Origin: Streptomyces sp. SLBN-31
GTDB taxonomy: Bacteria > Actinomycetota > Actinomycetes > Streptomycetales > Streptomycetaceae
Reading direction: 5' to 3'
DNA length: 64,000 bases
Assembly: GCF_006715395.1 (NCBI RefSeq)
Contig: NZ_VFNC01000001.1
Coordinates: forward strand, 434,001-498,000
Positions 25,975 to 33,986 of the stretch are shown one piece after another. Below the pieces are notes generated by a model that was not told where the DNA came from, searched no databases, and saw only the letters and a program-made list of their open reading frames with translations. A program made the position numbers and the translations under genes. How positions within the stretch are numbered: position 1 is the stretch's first letter; each line of letters opens with the position of its first letter.

Positions 25975-26658
25975 GTGAGCCGGATTTCGGTCCGGGGATT
26001 CGCAGTGGCCTCGGCCACCGCGGTCACCGCCGTCGGAAGCGTCGTCGGAGTTGCCTCGGGCAGCGTCGCGCAGAACAACGACGCCGAGCCGACGGCCGCC
26101 GACACCACGCTGCTCGCGGACATACCCACGGGTCAGCAGGCCCAGGTGCAGACCGCTTCCCTGACGCAGCAGGCCGACGCGCAGGCCATCCAGGCCGACG
26201 CGAGCGCCAAGAAGGACGCCGAGGCGGCCGCCCGCAAGGCCGCCGCCGACACCGCCATCGCCAAGAAGGCGGCGGCGGAGAAGGCCGCCAAGGAAGCCAA
26301 GGAGCGCGCCGAGGCCAAGCAGACCGCCAGCCGCAGCAGCGCCGACTTCCCGGTCCAGAGCTCGTACACGGTCGCCGAGATCCAGGCGATGGCCCGGCAG
26401 ATGGTCCCGGGCAACCAGTTCCAGTGCTTCAGCTACATCGTGGACCACGAGTCCAGCTGGAACTACCACGCGGTCAACGCCTCCTCCGGCGCCTACGGTC
26501 TCTTCCAGGCACTGCCCGCCTCGAAGTACTCCACGGCCGGCTCCGATTGGCAGACCAACCCGGCCACCCAGATCAAGTGGGGCCTGAACTACATGAACAG
26601 CCGCTACGGCAGCCCGTGCGAGGCCCAGTCCTTCTGGGTCGCCAACCACTGGTACTGA
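25975..26658 (+). CDS. secreted lytic transglycosylase (SLT domain)
   Basis: A 227-residue exported protein. The signal peptide (about 1-32) is followed by an Ala/Lys/Glu-rich coiled coil (about 65-120, AKKDAEAAARKAA type). The C-terminal SLT/lysozyme-like domain (about 135-227) has the catalytic Glu in YIVDHESSWNYHAVN, then SGAYGLFQALPASK and IKWGLNYMNSRYGSP, with two Cys likely forming a disulphide. It cleaves peptidoglycan outside the cell, probably during germination or growth. GTG 25975 was chosen for the AAGGA before it; ATG 25957 is an alternative. A terminator follows. Confidence 0.9.
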   Translation: MSRISVRGFAVASATAVTAVGSVVGVASGSVAQNNDAEPTAADTTLLADIPTGQQAQVQTASLTQQADAQAIQADASAKKDAEAAARKAAADTAIAKKAAAEKAAKEAKERAEAKQTASRSSADFPVQSSYTVAEIQAMARQMVPGNQFQCFSYIVDHESSWNYHAVNASSGAYGLFQALPASKYSTAGSDWQTNPATQIKWGLNYMNSRYGSPCEAQSFWVANHWY

Positions 26659-26696
26659 GCCGGCGAGGCTCACCGCCTCACCTCTCAACCCCGCGC

Positions 26697-26727
26697 AGCC
26701 CCTCCCCGTCCTAGGGGGAGGGGCTTT
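26697..26727 (+). terminator. intrinsic terminator after the transglycosylase gene
   Basis: An 11-bp stem AGCCCCTCCCC with GGGGAGGGGCT and a 7-nt loop, followed by TT. It lies 39 nt after the SLT stop codon. Confidence 0.8.
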
Positions 26728-26806
26728 CGCACTGTACGGTCGGACCCGAACGACTCCAGGGGGGAGTAGTGGCATCACCCGGGGACTCGGGGGAAGAGGA
26801 CGGATC

Positions 26807-28204
26807 ATGTCGCGAGTACCAGGGTGGCTCGGCCGGCTCGGCGCAGGGCTGACGGAGGTCGGCGAGCTGTTGGACGAACGCCGCGCCGAGGTGGAGCGGG
26901 AGGAGTCCGAGATCGGGCCGCCGTCCCGTCGGCGTCCGGTGCGCGCGGCTCAGGAGCCCGTGGCGGACGAGGTGCCCCAGGCCGTCGTCGTCCCGGTGCG
27001 CCCCGACCCCGCCCAGGCCGTGCCCTGGGGCGTGCGTGTCGCCGCCGAGGCCGGCTGGCGGCTGCTGGTGCTCGCGGGCACCGTCTGGGTGCTGATGCGG
27101 GTCATCAGCGCCGTACAGCTCGTCGTCTTCGCGTTCGTCGTGTCCCTGCTCATCACCGCGCTGCTGCAGCCCACCGTGGCCCGCCTGAAGAGCTACGGCG
27201 TCCCGCGCGGCCCCGCCACCGCCCTCACCGCGATCCTCGGCTTCATCGTCATAGGGCTCCTGGGCTGGTTCGTGACCTGGCAGGTCATGGAGAACATCGA
27301 CACGCTCTCCGACCAGATCCAGAACGGCATCGACGATCTGCGCAACTGGCTGCTGAAGAGCCCCTTCCACGTCACCGAGAAGCAGATCAACCAGATCGCC
27401 AAGAATCTCAGGGACGCGGTCGGCGCCAACACCGACCAGATCACCTCGGCGGGCCTGGAGGGCGTCCAGGTCGTCGTCGAGGCCCTCACCGGCATCCTGC
27501 TGACGTTCTTCTCCACCCTCTTCCTGCTCTACGACGGCCGGCGCATCTGGGAGTGGTTCCTGAAGCTGGTCCCCGCGGCGGCCCGCCCGGGCGTCGCCGG
27601 CGCGGGCCCGCGGGCCTGGCGCACCCTGACCGCCTACGTCCGCGGCACGGTCCTCGTCGCCCTCATCGACGCCGTCTTCATCGGCCTCGGCATCTACTTC
27701 CTCGACGTCCCCATGGCGGTCCCGCTGGCCGTCTTCATCTTCCTGTTCTCCTTCATCCCCCTGGTCGGCGCGGTGGCCTCCGGCGCGCTGGCGGTGGTCG
27801 TCGCACTGGTCACCCAGGGCGTCTTCACCGCGGTGATGACCCTGGTCGTGGTCCTCGCCGTGCAGCAGATCGAGGGGCACATCCTGCAGCCCTTCATCCT
27901 CGGCCGCGCGGTACGCGTCCACCCCCTCGCGGTGGTCCTGACGGTCGCCGCGGGCGGCATGGTGGCGGGCATCGGCGGCGCCGTGGTGGCCGTACCGCTG
28001 GTGGCGGTGACGAACACGGTGGTCGGCTACCTGCGGGCCTATTCCGCGGGCGAGACCGACGAGACGGACGGGACCGGAGGGACGGAGCCGGAAGACGCCG
28101 ACGCGCCCGAAGCCCGTCCGGCGATCGAGGACGAGACCGTCCAGGCCGAAGCCGGGTCCGGGGGCGCAGCCCCCGGCGACGCCCACGACAAGGCCGGAGC
28201 CTGA
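26807..28204 (+). CDS. AI-2E family transporter (PerM/UPF0118)
   Basis: A 465-residue polytopic protein with about eight membrane helices between residues 85 and 410. Family features include LITALLQPTVARLKSYG early, FSFIPLVGAVASG in the middle and QQIEGHILQPFILGRAVRVHPL near the end. Members export small molecules or ions; substrate assignment is weak. GAGGA precedes ATG 26807. The C-terminal 50 residues are disordered, and their DNA (28112-28178) matches a dispersed intergenic repeat also present at 41252-41318 (see findings), so the tail seems to come from a repeat insertion. Confidence 0.9.
   Translation: MSRVPGWLGRLGAGLTEVGELLDERRAEVEREESEIGPPSRRRPVRAAQEPVADEVPQAVVVPVRPDPAQAVPWGVRVAAEAGWRLLVLAGTVWVLMRVISAVQLVVFAFVVSLLITALLQPTVARLKSYGVPRGPATALTAILGFIVIGLLGWFVTWQVMENIDTLSDQIQNGIDDLRNWLLKSPFHVTEKQINQIAKNLRDAVGANTDQITSAGLEGVQVVVEALTGILLTFFSTLFLLYDGRRIWEWFLKLVPAAARPGVAGAGPRAWRTLTAYVRGTVLVALIDAVFIGLGIYFLDVPMAVPLAVFIFLFSFIPLVGAVASGALAVVVALVTQGVFTAVMTLVVVLAVQQIEGHILQPFILGRAVRVHPLAVVLTVAAGGMVAGIGGAVVAVPLVAVTNTVVGYLRAYSAGETDETDGTGGTEPEDADAPEARPAIEDETVQAEAGSGGAAPGDAHDKAGA
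28112..28178 (+). repeat. dispersed Streptomyces intergenic-type repeat, here inside a coding sequence
   Basis: It begins GCCCGTCCGGCGATCGAGG and continues with GGCCGAAG, then GGTCCGGGGGCGCAGCCCCC, an inverted-repeat core. It aligns well with 41252-41318 between the fumarase genes. Here it is translated as the end of the AI-2E transporter. Confidence 0.7.
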
Positions 28205-28410
28205 CCGCCGACCCGCTCCGAATCCCCTTCGCGTTCGATCAAATGAACGCCGAACAAAGCCAATTGCGCGGACCCTCGGTCCAACTTCCGCCATTGAGCG
28301 ACAGGTCGGAAATCTCCGTCCGGAATATGCGCTCCGGCTGATAAATCTTCCCCCCTCAGCGCTACGCGTCAGGCGTATGTGCGAGACGGCTGCGGCGGGC
28401 GAGGAGCGTG

Positions 28411-29235
28411 ATGTCGGGCTACGACCTGCTGGCGCGGTCCCTGGCCGCCTGTGGGCGCGAGGGGCTGACCGGCGAGCTGAGGGTGTCCGGGGTGCCCGGC
28501 GGGACCTTCCATCTGCGCAACGGACTCGTCGTCGCCGTGGAGACACCCGGCGCGCCCGGACCAGAGGCCCTGCTGCTGCGCTCCGGACGGGTGAGCGGTG
28601 AGCAGTGGGCGGCGCTGGTCCGCGAGGCCGGCGGCGCGCGCTGGCCGGTGACCGGGCTGATCGCGCACGGCTACACGGGCGCCGCCCAGCTGCGGGTGGT
28701 GTGCGCGATGGCGCTGCAGGACGCGGTGTTCGCGGTCATCGCCGGACGGATCGACGGCTGCGAGAGCGGCCCCGCCGGACTGGAACCGCCCGCCCCGGTA
28801 CCGGTCGGTGAGTCCTCCGTGCGGCTGCTGGAGGAGGCGAGCCGCAAGCTCGCCGCCCTGGCCACCCTGCCGTACCCCGTCCACCCGGACCGGGAACGGC
28901 CGCTGCCCGTGGCGGGGTACGAGGGCCCGCTCACCGAACTGCGGCGGGACGTCCTCGCCCACGCCGACGGCCGCCGCACCGCCCGCGACCTCGCCTTCCG
29001 CACCGCCCGCGGCGTCTACACCGTCACCGTCGAACTCGCCCGGATGCTCGCCGAGGGACTGCTGACCTGCCCCCCGACGCCCGCTCCCATCCCGGTCCGC
29101 ACCCCTGCCGAGGGCGTACGGCACCGCGTACCGCCGCCTCCCACTCCGCCCCCACCCGAACCGCCCGGCCCGGCGGACCTGCCGCGCCGCAGGCCGGGCG
29201 GCTTCTTCCGGCTTCGCAACGGCACCACGAGATGA
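28411..29235 (+). CDS. DUF4388/PATAN-like regulatory protein
   Basis: A 274-residue soluble protein. Residues about 5-110 resemble DUF4388 (PATAN) domains: LTGELRVSGVPGGTFHLRNG then LVVAVETPG and LLLRSGRVSGEQW. The middle is helical, and the C-terminal 40 residues are a Pro-rich tail. ATG 28411 was chosen because GAGGAG ends 4 nt before it. It heads an operon with two Roadblock-like proteins. Such proteins work with small GTPases or kinases in signalling, but none is nearby here. Confidence 0.7.
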   Translation: MSGYDLLARSLAACGREGLTGELRVSGVPGGTFHLRNGLVVAVETPGAPGPEALLLRSGRVSGEQWAALVREAGGARWPVTGLIAHGYTGAAQLRVVCAMALQDAVFAVIAGRIDGCESGPAGLEPPAPVPVGESSVRLLEEASRKLAALATLPYPVHPDRERPLPVAGYEGPLTELRRDVLAHADGRRTARDLAFRTARGVYTVTVELARMLAEGLLTCPPTPAPIPVRTPAEGVRHRVPPPPTPPPPEPPGPADLPRRRPGGFFRLRNGTTR

Positions 29236-29268
29236 ACAAAGACCAGAGAAATCACGGGAGTTGAGTAC

Positions 29269-29655
29269 ATGGATCACGAAGCCCTGGCGCTCGAGATGCG
29301 CGGTCTACGGGAGCAGGTGACCGGCATCACCGACACCGCGGTCGCCGCGGCCGACGGCCTGCTCATCGCGGCCGACACCGCCGACTCGATCGACCCGGAA
29401 GGTCTGGCCGCGCTCGCCGCGGCAGGCCTGGGCCTGGCCCGCCGTACCGCCCAGGCGACCGCCCGCGGCGCCCTGCGCCAGACCGTGACGTACGGAAGCC
29501 ACGGCTGCGCGGCCTTCTACGCGGTGGGTGACACGGCTCTCATGATCGTCCTCGGTGACGAGGGCATGGACGTCGACCGGCTGCACCTGGCGACCCAGCC
29601 CGCCCTGGACCGGATCGGTTCGATCCTCATGAGCAGGACAGCAGAAGGAGTCTGA
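29269..29655 (+). CDS. Roadblock/LC7 domain protein
   Basis: A 128-residue Roadblock/LC7 protein of the usual length. It has GLREQVTGITDTAVAAADGL then LIAADTADSIDPEGLAALAA, and a C-terminal amphipathic helix (LHLATQPALDRIGSILM). Proteins of this fold dimerise and act as regulators of small GTPases; CvnB of the Streptomyces conservons is one. Here no CvnA kinase, CvnC or CvnD GTPase is adjacent. GGGAG precedes the ATG. Confidence 0.85.
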   Translation: MDHEALALEMRGLREQVTGITDTAVAAADGLLIAADTADSIDPEGLAALAAAGLGLARRTAQATARGALRQTVTYGSHGCAAFYAVGDTALMIVLGDEGMDVDRLHLATQPALDRIGSILMSRTAEGV

Positions 29656-29659
29656 AAGG

Positions 29660-30091
29660 ATGGCGACGAAGCGTATGAACGCCGGTTTCTCGGACCAGGT
29701 GATGAGCCTGGTCAAATCCCTGCGCACCGAGGCCCCCGACTGTGTCGCGTCGGGTGTCGTCGACATGGCCACCGGCATGCTGCTGGCGTACGAGACGGTC
29801 GACAATCACCCTCCGGAGGTCCTGGACCTGCTGGCGGGCGCGACGCTCGACCTGTTCCAGGGCCGAACCGTCCTGATGATCGAGGACCTGTGGAAGGAAC
29901 GCCGGGGGCAGAGCGGCGACGAGACCCACTTCTTCCAGGAGGTCCTCGTCAACAGCGACAACGTCACCCACCTGTTCGTGCGGATGAGTCAGCAGCAGGA
30001 CGTCGTGGCGGTCGTCGTGTGCCGCAAGTCCGTCAACGTCGGCATGCTGTTCGCGCAGGTACGGCGGGTGGTGGGGCAGCACAGCCTGTGA
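29660..30091 (+). CDS. Roadblock-like protein, second of the operon
   Basis: A 143-residue protein 4 nt after the first Roadblock gene, with a GAAAGGA ribosome site within the gap. The pattern (an N-terminal helix, then CVASGVVDMATGMLLAYETV, a long helix, and paired strands such as THLFVRMSQQQDVVAVVVCR) fits a divergent Roadblock/LC7 fold. It may form a heterodimer with its neighbour (inference). A terminator follows directly. Confidence 0.75.
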   Translation: MATKRMNAGFSDQVMSLVKSLRTEAPDCVASGVVDMATGMLLAYETVDNHPPEVLDLLAGATLDLFQGRTVLMIEDLWKERRGQSGDETHFFQEVLVNSDNVTHLFVRMSQQQDVVAVVVCRKSVNVGMLFAQVRRVVGQHSL

Positions 30092-30099
30092 ACGGGCCG

Positions 30100-30127
30100 G
30101 GCCCCTCCCCGGCGCGGGGGAGGGGCC
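30100..30127. terminator. terminator between convergent operons
   Basis: An 11-bp stem GGCCCCTCCCC with GGGGAGGGGCC and a 6-nt loop, followed by TTG. It separates the Roadblock operon from the convergent ABC permease gene and can act in both directions. Confidence 0.8.
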
Positions 30128-30143
30128 TTGCGGGGCACGCGTA

Positions 30144-32477
30144 CTACTCGGTGCGCAGACCGTCCGGGCGCATCAGCCGCAGCAGTGGCGGCAGGCTGAG
30201 CACGGTCACGGCGATGACCACCGCGGCGCCGATGCCCGTCATGGACAGCACGCTCGCCCAGTCCACCCGCACGGTCTCGCCGGTCATCCGCAGCAGCACC
30301 GCGCCCAGCGTCAGCCCGACGGCCGACGCCAGCAGCAGACCGAGCGCGATCGGGATCGCCGTCTGCCACAGCACCGACAGGCTCAGCGTGCGCCGCCGGG
30401 TGCCGAAGGCGACCAGCGACGACAGCAGCTTCTTGCGCTCCCGCAGTTGCTCCAGCTGGGAGACCAGCAGACTCGCCCCGATCAGCACCAGGACGCAGGT
30501 GGCCCCGACGAACAGGCCGGTGCGGATGGAGCGGAACTGCAGGTTCACCCTGCCCGACGTCAGCGCGTACACGTCCGCCAGCGGGTCCATGGCCGCGGCG
30601 GAGTTGCGCGCGTACTCACGGGCGTCGGAGACCGACGGGTCCAGCGAGACGTACACCTTCCGCACGAAGCCGGCCGTGGTGGCCGAGGGGAGCGCCTTGG
30701 GCGTGATGAGCAAACCGCCGCGCTCGTAGCCGGTCGGGTCCTTCCGCGGCCCCGCGGTCTTCAGACCGGCGGGCACCTTCCAGGCGACCGTGTGGCTCGT
30801 CGACCCGCTGTAGGCCGGGTCGAAGTAGAGGGTCCTGCCCGCCTTGAGCAGCTTCGGCGACGTGGAGTCGTAGTGGGCGCCGACGACCCGGAAGATGTCG
30901 CCGTCCCGGCACGAGGCCAGCCGCGCCACCTGGCCGAGTTCCGCGCAGGAGCCGACGGCCACCTCCACCGAGTCGTCCGGATCCTTCGGGACGTTGCCGG
31001 CCGCGCCCAGCGACAGGGCCGTCGCGCGGCGCACCCCCTCGGTCTTCGCCAGCCGCCGGCCGGCCTCGGACAGCGGGACGTCACCGTGCAGGGACATCTC
31101 CATCTGGGCCCGGTTCAGGTCGGCACGGGTGGACTTGACGTAGTCGTGCTCGACGCCGGCGAACAGCATCTGCAGCGCGATCGCGCCGGCCACCGCGACG
31201 GCGATGCCGTTGACCATGCGGGCCGCCGAGCCGCTGCTCAACTGCAGGCGGCGCACGGCCAGTTGCCAGGACACGGCGCCCGGGTCCAGCCGGGCCACCA
31301 CGGCCTCGACGAGCCACGGCAGCAGCGCGGTGACGCCGACCAGCAGCAGCACGGTGCCGCTGATCACCATCCACTCGTTGAAGTTCCCGTTTGAGTTGCC
31401 CTTGCCCATCATCGGGTAGAGCAGCGCCAGACCGCCCAGCGGCAGCAGCAGCCGCCACCACAGCCGGCGGCGCGGCGGCTTCGCCGTACGGACCACGCCG
31501 AGCGGTTCGATGACCACCCCGCGCAGCGCGAACAGCGTCACCAGGACGGCGGCGGCCGGAACGGCGACGGCGACCAGCGCGACGAGCGCGGGCGCGGGGT
31601 TGAGGTCGCTGGGGAAGACACTGATGTCCCGCACCACCAGCAGGGCCGCGAGCTGCCGCCCCACCAGGAAGAAGACGGTGCCCAGGACGAGCCCCAGCAG
31701 GGCCCCGGCGAGGGCCTCGCCGCCCGCGATCCGGCGGGCCATCCGGCCGTCCGCGCCGACCAGCCGCAGGGCCGCGAGCCGCCGGTCGCGGCGCTCACCG
31801 CCGAAGCGCACGGCCGCCGCGATGAACACGCCCACCGGCAGCAGCAGCACCACGAAGATGATCATGATGAGCAGGAGCAGCACCGGGTCCAGTTCGTCCT
31901 GCTGGTGTCCCTGGGACGGGCCGAAGTAGTCGATGCGCTCGACGTACCCGCCGGCCAGGTGGTCCTCCAGGCCGGTGGCGCCCGCGTAGTAGGCGAGTTC
32001 GGCGGGCCCGATCAGCCCGGCGTGCCCGATCGTGCCGCTGATCCGGTACGGCAGGCGTTCGCGCAGCAGCTTGCCCGAGCCGGACTCCAGCAGCTTGCGC
32101 AGCGCGGGCGAGACCACCATCTCGCCCTTCGCGGGGAACTTCCCCACGCCGGGCGGCAGCGGTGCCTTCGCGCCGTCGGGCTGCAGCAGCCGGCCGCGGA
32201 TGTCGTCGCTGCGGAAGGTGGTGTCCGTCTTGGCGACGATCAGCGTGTCGTCTGCCTTCGGCAGCACCTTGCCGCTGTACGTGAAGTCGTCCCGGTCGCT
32301 GCCGCGCCGGTCACGCGCGGACAACGCACTGGGAATGGCGGTCGTCAGCAGCAGCAGGGCCACGCCGAGCCCCACGCCGACCGCCGTCAGCAGGGCCCGT
32401 ACCCAGCCCTCGCGGCCGCCGGCGAAGGCGAACCGCACCCCCATGGCCAAGTCCTTGGCCCACCCCCGCAAGGTCAT
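30144..32477 (-). CDS. ABC transporter permease (FtsX/MacB-like)
   Basis: A 777-residue permease with two FtsX-like membrane blocks. There is a first helix near residues 25-48, a large external segment, helices at about 205-330 (IMIIFVVLLLPVGVFIAAAV and others), further helices about 345-440, a second external region, and three C-terminal helices (about 650-765) with the typical LRERKKLLSSLVAFGTRRRT loop. It exports a substrate from the membrane or signals envelope stress with the ATPase encoded upstream. ATGA overlap with the ATPase gene shows coupling. The PadR gene at the head of the operon probably controls it. Confidence 0.9.
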   Translation of the reverse strand: MTLRGWAKDLAMGVRFAFAGGREGWVRALLTAVGVGLGVALLLLTTAIPSALSARDRRGSDRDDFTYSGKVLPKADDTLIVAKTDTTFRSDDIRGRLLQPDGAKAPLPPGVGKFPAKGEMVVSPALRKLLESGSGKLLRERLPYRISGTIGHAGLIGPAELAYYAGATGLEDHLAGGYVERIDYFGPSQGHQQDELDPVLLLLIMIIFVVLLLPVGVFIAAAVRFGGERRDRRLAALRLVGADGRMARRIAGGEALAGALLGLVLGTVFFLVGRQLAALLVVRDISVFPSDLNPAPALVALVAVAVPAAAVLVTLFALRGVVIEPLGVVRTAKPPRRRLWWRLLLPLGGLALLYPMMGKGNSNGNFNEWMVISGTVLLLVGVTALLPWLVEAVVARLDPGAVSWQLAVRRLQLSSGSAARMVNGIAVAVAGAIALQMLFAGVEHDYVKSTRADLNRAQMEMSLHGDVPLSEAGRRLAKTEGVRRATALSLGAAGNVPKDPDDSVEVAVGSCAELGQVARLASCRDGDIFRVVGAHYDSTSPKLLKAGRTLYFDPAYSGSTSHTVAWKVPAGLKTAGPRKDPTGYERGGLLITPKALPSATTAGFVRKVYVSLDPSVSDAREYARNSAAAMDPLADVYALTSGRVNLQFRSIRTGLFVGATCVLVLIGASLLVSQLEQLRERKKLLSSLVAFGTRRRTLSLSVLWQTAIPIALGLLLASAVGLTLGAVLLRMTGETVRVDWASVLSMTGIGAAVVIAVTVLSLPPLLRLMRPDGLRTE

Positions 32478-33160
32478 ACGACGCGCTCCATGTCCCGGGA
32501 CTTGCCGTCCCGTACGACGATCTCGCGGTCCGAGTACGCGGCCACCCGCGCCTCGTGCGTGACCAGCACCACGGCCGCGTTGGTGGACCGCGCGGCGTCC
32601 GTGAGCAGTTCCATCACGCGCTCGCCGTTGAGCGAGTCGAGCGCGCCCGTGGGCTCGTCGGCGAACAGCACCCGCGGGTCGGTCACCAGCGCCCGCGCCA
32701 CCGCGACGCGCTGGCCCTGACCGCCCGAGACCTCGCCGGGCCGCTTCTTGCCGAGGTCGTCGACCTCAAGCCGCTCCATCCAGGTGAGCGCGGCCCGCTC
32801 GGCCTCCTTGCGGGAGGTGCCGTTGAGCCGCAGCGGCAGCGCGACGTTCTCGACGCAGGTCAGCTCAGGCACCAGCTGGCCGAACTGGAAGACGAACCCG
32901 AACTCCGAGCGCCGCAGGGCGCTGCGCTCGGCGTCACTCATGGTCGCCATCTCGCGCCCGTTGTAGAGGATCGACCCCGAGTCGGGCGGCACGATCCCGG
33001 CGAGGCAGTGCAGCAGCGTCGACTTGCCGGACCCGGAGGGGCCCATGACGGCGACGACCTCGCCCGGGTGGATGGAGAACTCGGCGCCGTCGAGGGCCAC
33101 GGTCGGGCCGTACGCCTTGTGCAGGTCGTCCGCGACCAGCAGGGAACCGTCGGGAGTCAC
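32474..33160 (-). CDS. ABC transporter ATP-binding protein (MacB/LolD type)
   Basis: A 228-residue ATPase with Walker A MGPSGSGKSTLLHCLAG, Q-loop region FVFQFGQLVPELT, signature SGGQGQRVAVARAL, Walker B VLFADEPTGALD and an H-loop VVLVTHEARVA. The frame is open further upstream, but GTG 33160 is the start that overlaps the PadR stop (GTGA) and gives a normal N-terminus. It powers the adjacent FtsX-like permease. Confidence 0.93.
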   Translation of the reverse strand: MTPDGSLLVADDLHKAYGPTVALDGAEFSIHPGEVVAVMGPSGSGKSTLLHCLAGIVPPDSGSILYNGREMATMSDAERSALRRSEFGFVFQFGQLVPELTCVENVALPLRLNGTSRKEAERAALTWMERLEVDDLGKKRPGEVSGGQGQRVAVARALVTDPRVLFADEPTGALDSLNGERVMELLTDAARSTNAAVVLVTHEARVAAYSDREIVVRDGKSRDMERVV

Positions 33161-33681
33161 TTGGTCACCGCCTCGGCGAGTTTGTCGAGGCGCGCGGCGG
33201 TGAGCTCCAGCCAGCGCAGGTCGGCCTCGAGGTGGAACAGGGCGTGGTCGCAGATGAGCTGGTCGGCGAGGTCGCCCCTGCGCTTGCGGTCGGTGAGGAT
33301 CCGCATCATGCGCAGGTGCTCGGCGCGCTGGGTGTCGAGGATGTCGGCGGCGTCGCGGTGCGTGAGCAGCGCGAGGACGACCTTGGTGTAGAGCGTCGAC
33401 TGCAGATACGGCTCCGGCGCCTCCGGCGTCGCGAGCCACCGCTCCACGTCGGTGACCCCGGCGTCGGTGATGGCGTAGCGCTTGCGCTCGGGGCCGCCGC
33501 CCGGCTCGATGCCGTCGACCTCGACGAGGCCGTTCTTCAGCAGCCGGGACATCGTCGAGTAGACCTGGCCGTAGTGCAGCGGCCGGTCGTGACCGAACTT
33601 CTCGTCGAAGGCCCGCTTGAGGTCGTAACCGTGGCGGGGCCCGGACTCCAGGAGTCCCAGAAGGGTGTGACCGATGGACAT
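33157..33681 (-). CDS. PadR-family transcriptional regulator
   Basis: A 174-residue regulator. The N-terminal winged helix (about 1-85) has LLGLLESGPRHGYDLKRAFD, LHYGQVYSTMSRLLKNGLVE and the wing ERKRYAITDAG. The C-terminal helical dimerisation part follows (about 90-174). PadR proteins usually repress an efflux transporter operon and themselves, and release DNA on binding a drug or phenolic ligand. It is the first gene of a three-gene operon with the ABC ATPase and permease. Regular repeats that probably serve as operator lie just upstream. Confidence 0.92.
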   Translation of the reverse strand: MSIGHTLLGLLESGPRHGYDLKRAFDEKFGHDRPLHYGQVYSTMSRLLKNGLVEVDGIEPGGGPERKRYAITDAGVTDVERWLATPEAPEPYLQSTLYTKVVLALLTHRDAADILDTQRAEHLRMMRILTDRKRRGDLADQLICDHALFHLEADLRWLELTAARLDKLAEAVTK

Positions 33682-33690
33682 GCCAAGGAC

Positions 33691-33736
33691 TGTACACGGG
33701 GTGTATACGCCTTGTGTATACGCGCTGTGTGTAGAT
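33691..33736 (-). promoter_or_regulatory. PadR operator candidate: 13-bp-spaced GTGTATACGC repeats
   Basis: On the + strand, GTGTATACGC occurs at 33701 and 33714, with the weaker GTGTGTAGAT at 33727. All three are spaced exactly 13 bp apart. TGTACAC lies at 33691. The block starts 10 nt upstream of the padR start codon, and its AT content is unusual for the genome. Regularly spaced repeats at the head of an autoregulated operon suggest a cooperative operator. Confidence 0.7.
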
Positions 33737-33986
33737 CATGGCGCGCTGTGCGGCCGCCCTGGTGGCGGTCGATTGTCATGGTTCTGCAACAAGGGCCCCA
33801 GGTGTCGAGGTGGTATCGCTTCGCCTGGTCGGGCAACCCCGGGCGGCCCGTATCCGTCGGTTCCGTTGGGGTGGGTGCTGATTGTCACGTCCGCAAAAGG
33901 CGGGAACGACGGACCTTTGGCACATCTCCCAGTGTTAGCTTTCTGAGCTGACCTGTGCGGCGAACCTGTGTGACACATGAGCACAC

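Noticed and set aside
28320..28350. A WhiG-type promoter (GCTGATAA) before the PATAN/Roadblock operon
   Set aside because: The -10-like box is close to GCCGATAA, but no TAAA-type -35 element lies at the right distance.
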